DNA of 64,000 nt from Gaetbulibacter_A sp043876815 (GTDB lineage: Bacteria > Bacteroidota > Bacteroidia > Flavobacteriales > Flavobacteriaceae): contig NZ_JBAWKA010000002.1 of assembly GCF_043876815.1 (NCBI RefSeq), positions 372,001 through 436,000 on the forward strand. Direction: 5' to 3'. Within the stretch, counting starts at the first letter, position 1; the number at the start of each line of letters is the position of its first letter. Under the pieces are notes generated by a model, which worked only from the letters and a program-made list of their open reading frames with translations, ran no database searches and was not told the origin of the DNA. Shown here one piece after another: positions 34,300-42,470 of this stretch. The position numbers and the translations under genes are program-made.

Positions 34300-35253
34300 A
34301 TGTCGGACGTTGCAGCCATTAAACAACTCGTAAATCAATATCAGGATTTAAAAAAAGAAATAGCCAAAGTCATTATTGGTCAGGATGAGGTGGTAAATCA
34401 AATTCTGATATCCATATTTTCGGGAGGCCATTCCTTATTGATTGGAGTTCCTGGACTAGCCAAAACTTTAATGGTAAATACTATTGCACAGGCCTTGGGA
34501 CTGGATTTTAAAAGGATCCAATTCACCCCCGATCTCATGCCAAGCGATATTTTAGGGAGTGAAGTTTTAGATGAGAACCGCCACTTCAAATTTATCAAGG
34601 GGCCAATCTTCGCTAATATCATTTTAGCTGATGAGATCAATAGAACACCTCCAAAAACTCAAGCTGCCTTATTAGAGGCGATGCAGGAACGTGCCGTTAC
34701 TGTAGCCGGACACCACTATAAATTAAATTTACCCTATTTTGTGTTAGCTACCCAAAATCCCATTGAGCAGGAAGGGACTTATCCTTTACCTGAAGCTCAA
34801 TTAGACCGTTTTATGTTCGCGATAAATCTGGAATACCCATCTTTTGAAGAAGAAGTTGAAGTTGTGAAAGCCACTACAAACGATATTCAGACCAAAGTTA
34901 ATCCGCTATTTACATCGCAACAGATCATCGATTTTCAACATCTGATCAGACGTATTCCTGTGCCTGATAATGTGGTGGAATATGCGGTGTCTATTGTTGG
35001 TAAAACACGACCTGACAGTCAGGCTGCCAGTGATCTGGTAAAAACCTATGTCGATTGGGGTGCAGGCCCGAGGGCTTCTCAAAATCTTATTTTAGCAGCC
35101 AAGACTTACGCTGCAACTCGCGGAAAATTTTCACCGGATATAGAAGATGTCCAGGCGGTAGCTCAGAGTATTTTGAGACATCGAATTATCAAAAACTACA
35201 AAGCTGAGGCGGAAGGCATTACTGAGAATCAGATCATTCAAAGTCTATTTTAA
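34300..35253 (+). CDS. MoxR family AAA+ ATPase
   Basis: The 317-aa cytoplasmic ATPase has Walker A GVPGLAKT at 49-56, Walker B ILADEIN at 108-114, the sensor segment LATQNPIEQEGTYPLPEAQLDRF, and the C-terminal lid. MoxR proteins act as chaperones that assemble or activate metal or membrane complexes, usually with DUF58 and von Willebrand A proteins encoded next door. Here the partners are absent and the gene instead ends an operon of three periplasmic SurA-type proteins. Since MoxR is cytoplasmic and those proteins are periplasmic, the link may be shared regulation in envelope stress rather than direct contact. That is inference. Confidence 0.9.
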   Translation: MSDVAAIKQLVNQYQDLKKEIAKVIIGQDEVVNQILISIFSGGHSLLIGVPGLAKTLMVNTIAQALGLDFKRIQFTPDLMPSDILGSEVLDENRHFKFIKGPIFANIILADEINRTPPKTQAALLEAMQERAVTVAGHHYKLNLPYFVLATQNPIEQEGTYPLPEAQLDRFMFAINLEYPSFEEEVEVVKATTNDIQTKVNPLFTSQQIIDFQHLIRRIPVPDNVVEYAVSIVGKTRPDSQAASDLVKTYVDWGAGPRASQNLILAAKTYAATRGKFSPDIEDVQAVAQSILRHRIIKNYKAEAEGITENQIIQSLF

Positions 35254-35382
35254 TTTTTTCAAATTTTCAGCTCATTTTAAAGTATTTCTTTAAGTATATT
35301 GAAAGCTAATACCGATATAATAAATTAATATCTTTTCTAGGGATATTATGGGTATTAATTTTACATCTTTGTTTATATTTCG

Positions 35383-35390
35383 TAATTTTG
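35383..35390 (+). promoter_or_regulatory. -7 box TAATTTTG of the aconitase gene
   Basis: TAATTTTG fits TAnnTTTG and lies 34 bases before the ATG at 35425. A TTTG at 35368-35371 is too close to serve as -33. Confidence 0.5.
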
Positions 35391-35424
35391 CGAAACCTTT
35401 GAATAACCTTTAAAATCAAACTAT

Positions 35425-37692
35425 ATGGCATTTGACATCGACATGATAAAGGATGTTTATTCCAAAATGGCGGAGCGTGTAGACAAGGCTCGTGATATTG
35501 TGGGTAAACCCCTTACTCTTTCAGAAAAAATATTATACTCACACTTATGGGATGGAAATCCAACGACGGCTTTTGAACGTGGGAAGGACTATGTGGAATT
35601 TGCACCCGACCGTATTGCTTGTCAGGATGCAACAGCACAAATGGCTTTATTGCAGTTTATGCAGGCCGGTAAGCCTAAGGTGGCGGTACCAACAACGGTA
35701 CATTGTGACCACTTAATTCAAGCCAAAGATGGTGCAGCAAACGATTTAAAACATGCCAACGACGTAAGTAGTGAAGTTTTTGATTTCCTGGAGTCTGTTT
35801 CAAATAAATATGGTATTGGTTTCTGGAAACCGGGAGCTGGAATTATACATCAGGTGGTTTTAGAAAATTATGCTTTCCCGGGTGGGATGATGATTGGTAC
35901 CGATTCGCATACGGTAAATGCCGGTGGACTAGGAATGGTCGCTATTGGTGTTGGTGGTGCGGATGCCGTTGACGTGATGGCCGGTATGGCTTGGGAATTA
36001 AAGTTCCCAAAGTTAATTGGTGTACGGTTAACCGGGAAATTATCAGGCTGGACGGCACCGAAAGATGTTATTCTAAAAGTTGCTGAGATACTTACAGTTA
36101 AAGGAGGAACAGGGGCTATAGTAGAATATTTTGGACCTGGTGCTTTATCGATGTCCTGTACCGGTAAAGGCACCATTTGTAACATGGGCGCAGAGATCGG
36201 TGCGACAACATCTACGTTTGGTTACGATGATTCTATGGAACGTTATTTGCGAGCTACGGAGCGTGAAGAAGTAGCTGATGAAGCAAATGAGATTCGTTCG
36301 TATTTAACAGCTGATGATGAGGTTTATGCGAATCCGGAAGCTTATTTTGATCAAGTTATTGACATTAATTTATCTGAATTGAAACCGATGTTGAATGGGC
36401 CGTTTACACCTGACTTGTCAACAGAAGTTGGATCGGATATGACTGAAAAGGCAAACAAAAATGATTGGCCTATAAAAGTAGAATGGGGATTGATAGGATC
36501 TTGTACAAACTCTTCGTATGAGGATTTGTCGCGAGCTGCTTCTATTGCACAACAGGCTCTAGATAAAAATTTAAAAACGAAATCTGAGTTCGGTATCAAC
36601 CCGGGATCGGAAAAAGTACGTTACACCACGGAGCGTGATGGTATTTTAGAAGTCTTTGAAAAACTGGATGCTAAAATATTCACAAACGCTTGTGGACCTT
36701 GTATCGGGCAGTGGGCACGTTATAGCGATCCTAAAAACGCTCCGAAGAACAGTATCGTGCATTCGTTTAACCGAAATTTCGCAAAACGTGCTGATGGAAA
36801 CCCAAATACGCACGCCTTTGTAGCTTCTCCCGAGATCGTTGCGGCAATCGCAATCGCGGGTCGTTTAGATTTCAATCCGATGACGGATACATTAATTAAT
36901 GAAGACGGTCAGGAAGTGCGGTTGGAAGAACCAACAGGATGGGAATTACCGCCTAAAGGATTTGAAGTTAAAGATAATGGATATATAGAACCTAGAGAAG
37001 ATGGGAGTAGTGTAGAAGTAAAAGTGGCTAAAGATTCTGAACGTTTACAATTGCTCACTCCCTTTGAACCCATTGGTGATACCATTGAAGGCGCTAAATT
37101 ATTGATTAAAGCCTTTGGAAAATGTACTACAGATCACATCTCTATGGCGGGACCGTGGTTACGCTTCAGAGGGCATTTAGATAACATAGCCAACAACACC
37201 TTGATTGGCGCTGTGAATGCCTATAATAAAAAGACAAACTTTGTGAAAAACCAGCTTACTGGCGATTATGGTGGTGTTCCGGATGTACAACGTGAATACA
37301 AAGAGGCCGGTATAAAAACGGTTGTTGTTGGGGATCATAACTATGGAGAAGGGTCTTCTCGTGAGCATGCTGCTATGCAGCCAAGACACCTTGGTGTTGC
37401 TGCTGTGATCGTAAAATCATTTGCCCGTATTCATGAAACGAATCTGAAGAAACAAGGTATGTTAGCCTTAACTTTTGCCAATGAAAATGATTACGATCTT
37501 ATTCAGGAAGATGATACATTTAACTTTTTAGATTTAAATGAATTCGCACCTGATAAACCTTTGACCGTAGAAGTGGTTCATAGTGATGGTTCTAAAGATG
37601 TTATTAAATTAGACCATACTTATAACAATGCACAAATTAATTGGTACAATGAGGGATCTGCCCTTAATTTAATTAAGATACAAAACGCCTAA
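35425..37692 (+). CDS. aconitate hydratase (mitochondrial-type)
   Basis: Aconitase converts citrate to isocitrate in the TCA cycle. The 755-aa protein resembles the mitochondrial ACO2 form more than E. coli AcnA or AcnB. The three [4Fe-4S] ligands are present: Cys360 in IGSCTNSS, and Cys423 and Cys426 in ACGPCIGQW. TDSHTVNAGGLGMVAIGVGGAD (about 159-180) and the C-terminal swivel domain with GDHNYGEGSSREHAAMQPR are intact. It has its own promoter and terminator and is monocistronic. Confidence 0.95.
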   Translation: MAFDIDMIKDVYSKMAERVDKARDIVGKPLTLSEKILYSHLWDGNPTTAFERGKDYVEFAPDRIACQDATAQMALLQFMQAGKPKVAVPTTVHCDHLIQAKDGAANDLKHANDVSSEVFDFLESVSNKYGIGFWKPGAGIIHQVVLENYAFPGGMMIGTDSHTVNAGGLGMVAIGVGGADAVDVMAGMAWELKFPKLIGVRLTGKLSGWTAPKDVILKVAEILTVKGGTGAIVEYFGPGALSMSCTGKGTICNMGAEIGATTSTFGYDDSMERYLRATEREEVADEANEIRSYLTADDEVYANPEAYFDQVIDINLSELKPMLNGPFTPDLSTEVGSDMTEKANKNDWPIKVEWGLIGSCTNSSYEDLSRAASIAQQALDKNLKTKSEFGINPGSEKVRYTTERDGILEVFEKLDAKIFTNACGPCIGQWARYSDPKNAPKNSIVHSFNRNFAKRADGNPNTHAFVASPEIVAAIAIAGRLDFNPMTDTLINEDGQEVRLEEPTGWELPPKGFEVKDNGYIEPREDGSSVEVKVAKDSERLQLLTPFEPIGDTIEGAKLLIKAFGKCTTDHISMAGPWLRFRGHLDNIANNTLIGAVNAYNKKTNFVKNQLTGDYGGVPDVQREYKEAGIKTVVVGDHNYGEGSSREHAAMQPRHLGVAAVIVKSFARIHETNLKKQGMLALTFANENDYDLIQEDDTFNFLDLNEFAPDKPLTVEVVHSDGSKDVIKLDHTYNNAQINWYNEGSALNLIKIQNA

Positions 37693-37712
37693 TTTTAGGA
37701 GAGAATGATATC

Positions 37713-37742
37713 AAAAAATCCAGCTTGTTTGCTGGATTTTTT
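37713..37742 (+). terminator. aconitase terminator
   Basis: AATCCAGC (37717-37724) pairs with GCTGGATT (37731-37738) around a six-base loop, extended by an A tract on the left and T6 on the right. Confidence 0.88.
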
Positions 37743-37800
37743 GTTTCCATTCGGCACAACATTTTAAGTAATAATTGTACATTTAACAAAACACCACAAT

Positions 37801-38574
37801 ATGAATTCCAGACAAGATCAATTAAAAGCATTCGATCGGTTGTTAACCATTATGGATGAGCTAAGAGCTCAATGTCCTTGGGATAAGAAGCAAACCATGG
37901 AATCTTTACGCCATTTAACCATTGAAGAGACCTATGAACTAGGAGACGCTATTCTCGATAATGATCTGGAAGAGGTTAAAAAAGAACTGGGAGATGTTCT
38001 CTTACATATTGTATTCTATTCAAAAATCGGGAGTGAGACCAATGATTTTGATATCGCCGATGTTTGTCATAGTATTTGCGATAAGCTAGTTGCCAGACAT
38101 CCACATATATATAGTGATGTAAAGGTTGAAAACGAAGAGGACGTAAAGCGAAATTGGGAAAACTTGAAGCTTAAAGAAGGTAAAAAAAGTGTTTTGGAGG
38201 GAGTACCTCGAAGCTTACCTGCGCTCGTTAAAGCTAATCGTATACAGGAAAAAGTAGCCGGAGTGGGTTTTGACTGGGAAGCTCCAAATCAGGTTTGGGA
38301 AAAAGTAGAGGAGGAGTTACACGAATTTAAATCTGAAGTAGATTCATTAGATCAGGACGCTATCGAAAATGAATTTGGTGATGTCCTTTTTTCTTTGATC
38401 AATTATGCCAGGTTTTTAAATATTAATCCAGAGAACGCGCTGGAACGCACCAACAAAAAATTCTCAAAACGATTTCAATATCTAGAGGCGAAAGCACAAA
38501 GTTTGAACAAGCCTTTAAAGGATATGACTCTGGCAGAAATGGACGTGTTTTGGGAAGAAGCCAAAAAAATATAA
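37801..38574 (+). CDS. mazG: nucleoside triphosphate pyrophosphohydrolase MazG
   Basis: The 257-aa protein has two MazG domains. The first (about 20-125) has CPWDKKQTMESLRHLTIEETYEL and KKELGDVLLHIVF, and the second (about 160-245) has KVEEELHEF and ENEFGDVLFSLINYARF. The EExxE and ExxD metal motifs are present in both. MazG hydrolyses dNTPs and NTPs and in E. coli also lowers ppGpp. It is a single gene after the aconitase terminator. The leader region of the proline operon begins at its 3' end. Confidence 0.93.
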   Translation: MNSRQDQLKAFDRLLTIMDELRAQCPWDKKQTMESLRHLTIEETYELGDAILDNDLEEVKKELGDVLLHIVFYSKIGSETNDFDIADVCHSICDKLVARHPHIYSDVKVENEEDVKRNWENLKLKEGKKSVLEGVPRSLPALVKANRIQEKVAGVGFDWEAPNQVWEKVEEELHEFKSEVDSLDQDAIENEFGDVLFSLINYARFLNINPENALERTNKKFSKRFQYLEAKAQSLNKPLKDMTLAEMDVFWEEAKKI

Positions 38575-38617
38575 GGGTTTTCCTATACGATTTTGTAATT
38601 ATCTTAACATCTGTAAC

Positions 38618-38648
38618 TTGCGATTAGCGGTTTCTTTCTGTACCTTTG
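38618..38648 (+). promoter_or_regulatory. promoter TTG-N20-TACCTTTG upstream of the proline operon leader
   Basis: TTG at 38618-38620 and TACCTTTG at 38641-38648 are 20 bases apart, a perfect Bacteroidota promoter. Transcription from here would produce a leader of about 230 bases before the GNAT gene at 38888. Confidence 0.75.
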
Positions 38649-38652
38649 CAAA

Positions 38653-38754
38653 ATGGAAACGAACTCGGGTGTGATCCAAAATCATAGAATCTTCAGCTTT
38701 AATTTTTTAGTATTTAGAAACCAATCTAAAAAATTCATACCACCTTCAGTATAA
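38653..38754 (+). CDS. possible 33-aa leader peptide
   Basis: An ATG four bases after the -7 box opens a 33-codon frame (METNSGVIQNHRIFSFNFLV and 13 more residues, ending PPSV). The position suggests a leaderless mRNA. The peptide is rich in Phe (5 of 33) and Asn (4 of 33), with two Pro at positions 30-31, and has no known homologue to my knowledge. The frame overlaps a 10-base stem (38701-38710 with 38726-38735). It could be an attenuator peptide, a chance ORF or the remnant of a gene. Confidence 0.35.
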   Translation: METNSGVIQNHRIFSFNFLVFRNQSKKFIPPSV

Positions 38755-38887
38755 AATTGTTCTCTATTCCCATTTCTCTTAGTGCCTTATATTTTTTCGA
38801 GATATAAGGACTTCAATAGAAACTGTTGATTTTAGCTAAATTCTATTTGTAAGAAATTACATATTAAAATTAATATTAACCCACCAC
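38655..38887 (+). promoter_or_regulatory. structured leader upstream of the GNAT-proCBA operon
   Basis: Between promoter and first gene I find three inverted repeats: 38701-38710 with 38726-38735 (10 bp, 15-base loop); 38781-38792 with 38802-38812 (11 bp with one bulge, nine-base loop); and 38815-38821 with 38841-38847 (7 bp). None is followed by a T tract, so none is a plain terminator. The layout resembles a translational attenuator or an unclassified riboswitch, which I could not assign. Confidence 0.45.
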
Positions 38888-39325
38888 ATGACGATTAAAA
38901 CATTTGATGCTTTTACCAGATTATCCATGATGGATATAAGCCGGGTCACCAACTTTTTACATGCCAATATGGGCGAGTTTAAAGATAATAAAAGTGCGAT
39001 TCGAAAATCCATCTTGTATGCAGCCAAAGAAATGCCCGGTCTTGGCGGTTACGTATTTGTAATGGAAGATAAAGCAGAGATCGTTGGAGCTGTAGTAGTA
39101 AATAGAACAGGTATGAACGAATACCTCTCGGAGAATATCTTAGTCTATCTCGCAGTGAAAAAAAGTTTTAGGCAAAAGGGAATAGCGAAAAAATTAATAA
39201 AACATACCGTACGATATTGCAAGGGTGATATTGCTATACATATAAGTATAAAAGATCCGGTTATAAAATTATTTGAAAAGCAAGGATTCAAATCCAGAAA
39301 TATCGAAATGCGCTTAGAACGATAA
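38888..39325 (+). CDS. GNAT family N-acetyltransferase
   Basis: The 145-aa protein is a GNAT fold: an N-terminal helical part (MMDISRVTNFLHANMGEFKDNKSAIRKS read in pieces), ENILVYLAVKKSF as strand 4, the acetyl-CoA loop RQKGIAKKL, and a C-terminal LFEKQGFKS. The acceptor substrate is unknown. Its place at the head of a proline-biosynthesis operon suggests an amino-acid-related amine or glutamate-family metabolite, but this is inference from context only. The following 63-aa gene begins 41 bases later. Confidence 0.82.
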   Translation: MTIKTFDAFTRLSMMDISRVTNFLHANMGEFKDNKSAIRKSILYAAKEMPGLGGYVFVMEDKAEIVGAVVVNRTGMNEYLSENILVYLAVKKSFRQKGIAKKLIKHTVRYCKGDIAIHISIKDPVIKLFEKQGFKSRNIEMRLER

Positions 39326-39366
39326 CCAAATCAATAAATTAAATTAATTAAAAACATCAAGATACC

Positions 39367-39558
39367 ATGAAACTGATTTCAGTAAGACGAAAAACTATAG
39401 TAGAAAAAAGACACACCATTCGTATGGGCGAATTAACGACTAAGGTAACGTACATAAAAAAATACCTTTTTGGAATGCCTTATAAAACACTTCACAAATA
39501 TCGTGAAACGTACTATGGTGAGATTAAAGACAGTAAAGACTGTATGTTATTTGTTTAA
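39367..39558 (+). CDS. 63-aa basic protein of unknown function in the proline operon
   Basis: The small protein is strongly basic (MKLISVRRKTIVEKRH at the start), with a central KKYLFGMPYKTLHKYRETYYGEI and a C-terminal KDSKDCMLFV. It has no signal peptide, no membrane helix and one cysteine. It lies between the GNAT gene and proC on the same strand with 41- and 44-base gaps, and its composition looks protein-like, so I consider it real. I recognise no family. It could bind nucleic acid or a partner enzyme, and no function should be assigned. Confidence 0.65.
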   Translation: MKLISVRRKTIVEKRHTIRMGELTTKVTYIKKYLFGMPYKTLHKYRETYYGEIKDSKDCMLFV

Positions 39559-39602
39559 TGTCGAAAACCGACAGAACTTCATTAATCTATAAAAACCAAT
39601 AA

Positions 39603-40409
39603 ATGAAAGTATTAGTAATAGGTGCCGGTAATATGGGCCTTACATACGCTGAAGGCATGTCTAAATCAAAACTCCTTAAAAAAAGGAATATTATGGTTTT
39701 GGACAAATCTGAAGAAAAACTAGAAGAACTAAATCAATTATCTCATTTTGATGCTTACAAAGAGCTTGATGAGTGTGTACCACAGGCCGATATTATTTTT
39801 GTAGCCGTAAAACCTTACCACGCCGAGGGTGTTTTTAAAGCCATTAGAACATTGGTTAAGCCGGAGCAAATTATCATCTCGATTATGGCTGGTATAACCA
39901 TTGCCAGTATTAGAGACATTACCGGATTAAAGAAAGTGGTACGTGCCATGCCTAATTTACCAGCCCAGATTGGTAAAGGACTAACCTCATATGTGACATC
40001 TGCTGAAGTGTCCCGAGTTGAAATGCTTACTGTGGAAAGTCTTTTAGACACTACAGGTAAATCAGTACGCGTTTCTAATGAGAAATTAATTGATGCCTCA
40101 ACCGGAATTTCCGGAAGTGGTCCGGCTTACGTATTTTACTTTATGCAAAGTATGATGGAAGCCGCGCTACAAATGGGCTTTTCAAAAAATGATTCTACCG
40201 TTTTGGTAAGTCAGACCTTTACAGGTGCTGTAGAATTGTTCAATCAAAATAATCTATCCCCAGATTCCTGGATGGATAAGGTGGCCTCTAAAGGAGGGAC
40301 TACGCGAGCTGCGCTCGATTCTATGCAGGATAATAATGTAAACGAATTAATAAAAGATGCTGCTTTTGCTGCCTTTAATCGGGCAGTGGAATTAGGAAAA
40401 GAATACTAA
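39603..40409 (+). CDS. proC: pyrroline-5-carboxylate reductase
   Basis: ProC reduces pyrroline-5-carboxylate to proline with NAD(P)H, the last step of proline synthesis. The 268-aa protein has the Rossmann motif GAGNMG at 7-12 and the ProC signature in the C-terminal dimerisation domain (SGSGPAYVFYFMQSM, MGFS, KGGTTRAALDSM). The length is standard. proB starts 2 bases after the stop, and proA follows, so all three proline enzymes are made from one transcript. Confidence 0.95.
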   Translation: MKVLVIGAGNMGLTYAEGMSKSKLLKKRNIMVLDKSEEKLEELNQLSHFDAYKELDECVPQADIIFVAVKPYHAEGVFKAIRTLVKPEQIIISIMAGITIASIRDITGLKKVVRAMPNLPAQIGKGLTSYVTSAEVSRVEMLTVESLLDTTGKSVRVSNEKLIDASTGISGSGPAYVFYFMQSMMEAALQMGFSKNDSTVLVSQTFTGAVELFNQNNLSPDSWMDKVASKGGTTRAALDSMQDNNVNELIKDAAFAAFNRAVELGKEY

Positions 40410-40411
40410 AA

Positions 40412-41182
40412 ATGTCAAAACAAAGAATAGTTATCAAGGTTGGTACCAATGTAATGACCAACAAAGATAACCGCATAGTGCGACCGGTTTTAAGAAGATT
40501 GGTGAAACAAATTGCAGAATTGTATGAACGTGATATCATCACTATTTTGGTGTCATCAGGTTCCGTAATCGCAGGAAAAGAAGTCCTCGGAAAATCAAAG
40601 ATAAAAGATAGAACACAACGCCGCCAGGTGTATTCGGCTATTGGTCAACCTCGTATGATGCGTTTGTACTACAATATTTTCCATGATTATGGAATGAAAT
40701 GTGCGCAGGTGTTACCCACTAAACGGGATTTTAGCCCGGGATTGCACCGACAAAATATGATTAATTGTTGTGAAGGTTTATTATCAGAAGGCGTGATACC
40801 TATTGCGAATGAAGATGATGCTGTTTCAGTAACCATGTCTATGTTTTCGGATAATGATGAGCTAGCGAGTTTAATAGCGCAATTATTGGATGCAGATAAA
40901 TTGATTATTCTAACGGATATTGATGGAGTATATACCGGTCACCCGGAAGATGCGGGTAGTAATCTGATCAAAAATGTTAGTCCTGGAGACGATCTGGATA
41001 AATTTATTAAAGATAATAATAAGGCCGAAGAAGAAGGTCGTGGTGGAATGGGATCAAAATTAGATTATGCGCAACAGGCTGCTGCTCAAAATATCCCGAC
41101 GTTTATTGCTAATGGAAAGAAGGATAACACGATTATTGATATTATAGATGGTAAAGCTACAGGAACTAAAGTATCACTTTAA
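40412..41182 (+). CDS. proB: glutamate 5-kinase, short form without PUA domain
   Basis: ProB phosphorylates glutamate to gamma-glutamyl phosphate, the feedback-controlled first step of proline synthesis. The 256-aa protein is the amino-acid kinase domain only: KVGTNVMT near residue 9, VSSGSVIAGKEVLG, ANEDDAVS, FSDNDELASLIAQLLDADKLIILTDIDG (read in parts) and GGMGSKLDYAQQA. The C-terminal PUA domain of E. coli ProB (367 aa) is absent. The E. coli enzyme keeps activity and proline inhibition without it, so the short form should work. proA follows after 14 bases. Confidence 0.94.
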   Translation: MSKQRIVIKVGTNVMTNKDNRIVRPVLRRLVKQIAELYERDIITILVSSGSVIAGKEVLGKSKIKDRTQRRQVYSAIGQPRMMRLYYNIFHDYGMKCAQVLPTKRDFSPGLHRQNMINCCEGLLSEGVIPIANEDDAVSVTMSMFSDNDELASLIAQLLDADKLIILTDIDGVYTGHPEDAGSNLIKNVSPGDDLDKFIKDNNKAEEEGRGGMGSKLDYAQQAAAQNIPTFIANGKKDNTIIDIIDGKATGTKVSL

Positions 41183-41196
41183 AACTAAGAAGAAAC

Positions 41197-42396
41197 ATGA
41201 AATTATTACCAGAAGATAAAAAGAATACCGTATTAGAATCTATGATTAGCCTTATTCAAACAAATGAAAAGGATATTCTAGACGCTAATAAAAAAGATAT
41301 AGAAGCTTTTAACCGTGATGATCAAGCCATGTATGACCGCTTAATTCTAAACGAAAAAAAGGTTAAAGGTATGATTAAAGCCATTGAGGATGTTAGGGTT
41401 CAGGACGATCCCGTGAACAAAGTCATTAGTCAAAATGAATTGAGCAGTGGCTTGAAGGTAGTCAATAAAACAGCGCCTTTCGGAACTATTATGATCATTT
41501 ATGAATCTAGACCTGATGTTACCGTTGAAGCTACGGTATTGGCTTTTAAAGCCAATAATAAAATCCTATTAAAGGGAGGAAAAGAGGCTGTACACAGCAA
41601 TAAGGCCATTGTAAAATTATGGCACAAGGCACTTGAGGAAAATGGATTGAGTACCGAGTATATCCAAATGCTTGAAATGAATCGTACTGAAACACAAGAA
41701 TTTCTTAAGAACCCTACCGAACAACTTGATTTAATTGTTCCGCGTGGTGGTGAACGGCTTATTAAATTTGTAAAAGATCACGCCGAATGTGCTGTTCTCG
41801 TTAGTGGTCGGGGTAACAATTTCCTGTATATAGATGAAAATACCGATTGGAAAAAAACCATCGATGTTATTTTAAATGCTAAAACTGATAAAATTTCAGC
41901 ATGCAATGCATTGGATAAAATCTTGATCAACAAAAATATTCCGGATTATGTTTCGAAACTTCAGGATCTAAATAAGGTTCTGAAAACAAACGGTGTAAAG
42001 GTTCTTGTTGATAAAACGACTCACGAAACTCTTGAAGCTGAAGAATTGATTAAAGATCGTTCTATTTGGTTTGAAGAGTTCCTGGAAATGAAATGTTGTA
42101 TTGGTACTGTTGATTCGATGGATGTGGCTGTAGAAATGATCAATACTTTTTCTGGAGGACACTCGGCAACGATTATGACCTCAAATAACGAACACGCGGG
42201 AATCTTTATGGACCAGGTGGATTGTGCTGCTGTGTATCACAACGCATCAACACGCTTTACAGATGGTGGACAAATTGGTGCTGGAGCCGAATTGGCTATA
42301 AGTACAGATAAATTGCACCATAGAGGTCCTTTGGGCTTAAAACAATTAGTGACTAATAAATATTATGTTTATGGTGATGGTCACGTAAGAGTGTGA
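41197..42396 (+). CDS. proA: glutamate-5-semialdehyde dehydrogenase
   Basis: ProA reduces gamma-glutamyl phosphate to glutamate semialdehyde with NADPH. The 399-aa protein belongs to the aldehyde dehydrogenase superfamily. The catalytic Cys236 lies in NAKTDKISACNALD, LKGGKEA and YESRPDVTVEA bind cofactor and substrate, and FSGGHSATIMTSN is a ProA signature. The length fits. It is the last gene of the proline operon and is followed by a bidirectional terminator. Confidence 0.95.
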   Translation: MKLLPEDKKNTVLESMISLIQTNEKDILDANKKDIEAFNRDDQAMYDRLILNEKKVKGMIKAIEDVRVQDDPVNKVISQNELSSGLKVVNKTAPFGTIMIIYESRPDVTVEATVLAFKANNKILLKGGKEAVHSNKAIVKLWHKALEENGLSTEYIQMLEMNRTETQEFLKNPTEQLDLIVPRGGERLIKFVKDHAECAVLVSGRGNNFLYIDENTDWKKTIDVILNAKTDKISACNALDKILINKNIPDYVSKLQDLNKVLKTNGVKVLVDKTTHETLEAEELIKDRSIWFEEFLEMKCCIGTVDSMDVAVEMINTFSGGHSATIMTSNNEHAGIFMDQVDCAAVYHNASTRFTDGGQIGAGAELAISTDKLHHRGPLGLKQLVTNKYYVYGDGHVRV

Positions 42397-42420
42397 TCGC
42401 CAAATTAAAATGATAATATT

Positions 42421-42453
42421 AAAAAACGCCTTGTGATTAGCAAGGCGTTTTTT
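42421..42453. terminator. bidirectional terminator between proA and the DUF349 gene
   Basis: CGCCTTG (42427-42433) pairs with CAAGGCG (42441-42447) around a seven-base loop, flanked by A6 and T6, so it works in both directions. Confidence 0.9.
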
Positions 42454-42470
42454 ATTCTTTAATACGTCGA

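Noticed and set aside
38655..38887. T-box or a classical riboswitch
   Set aside because: I could not match the stems to any named class by eye, and T-boxes are not expected in Bacteroidota. It is reported only as an unclassified leader.
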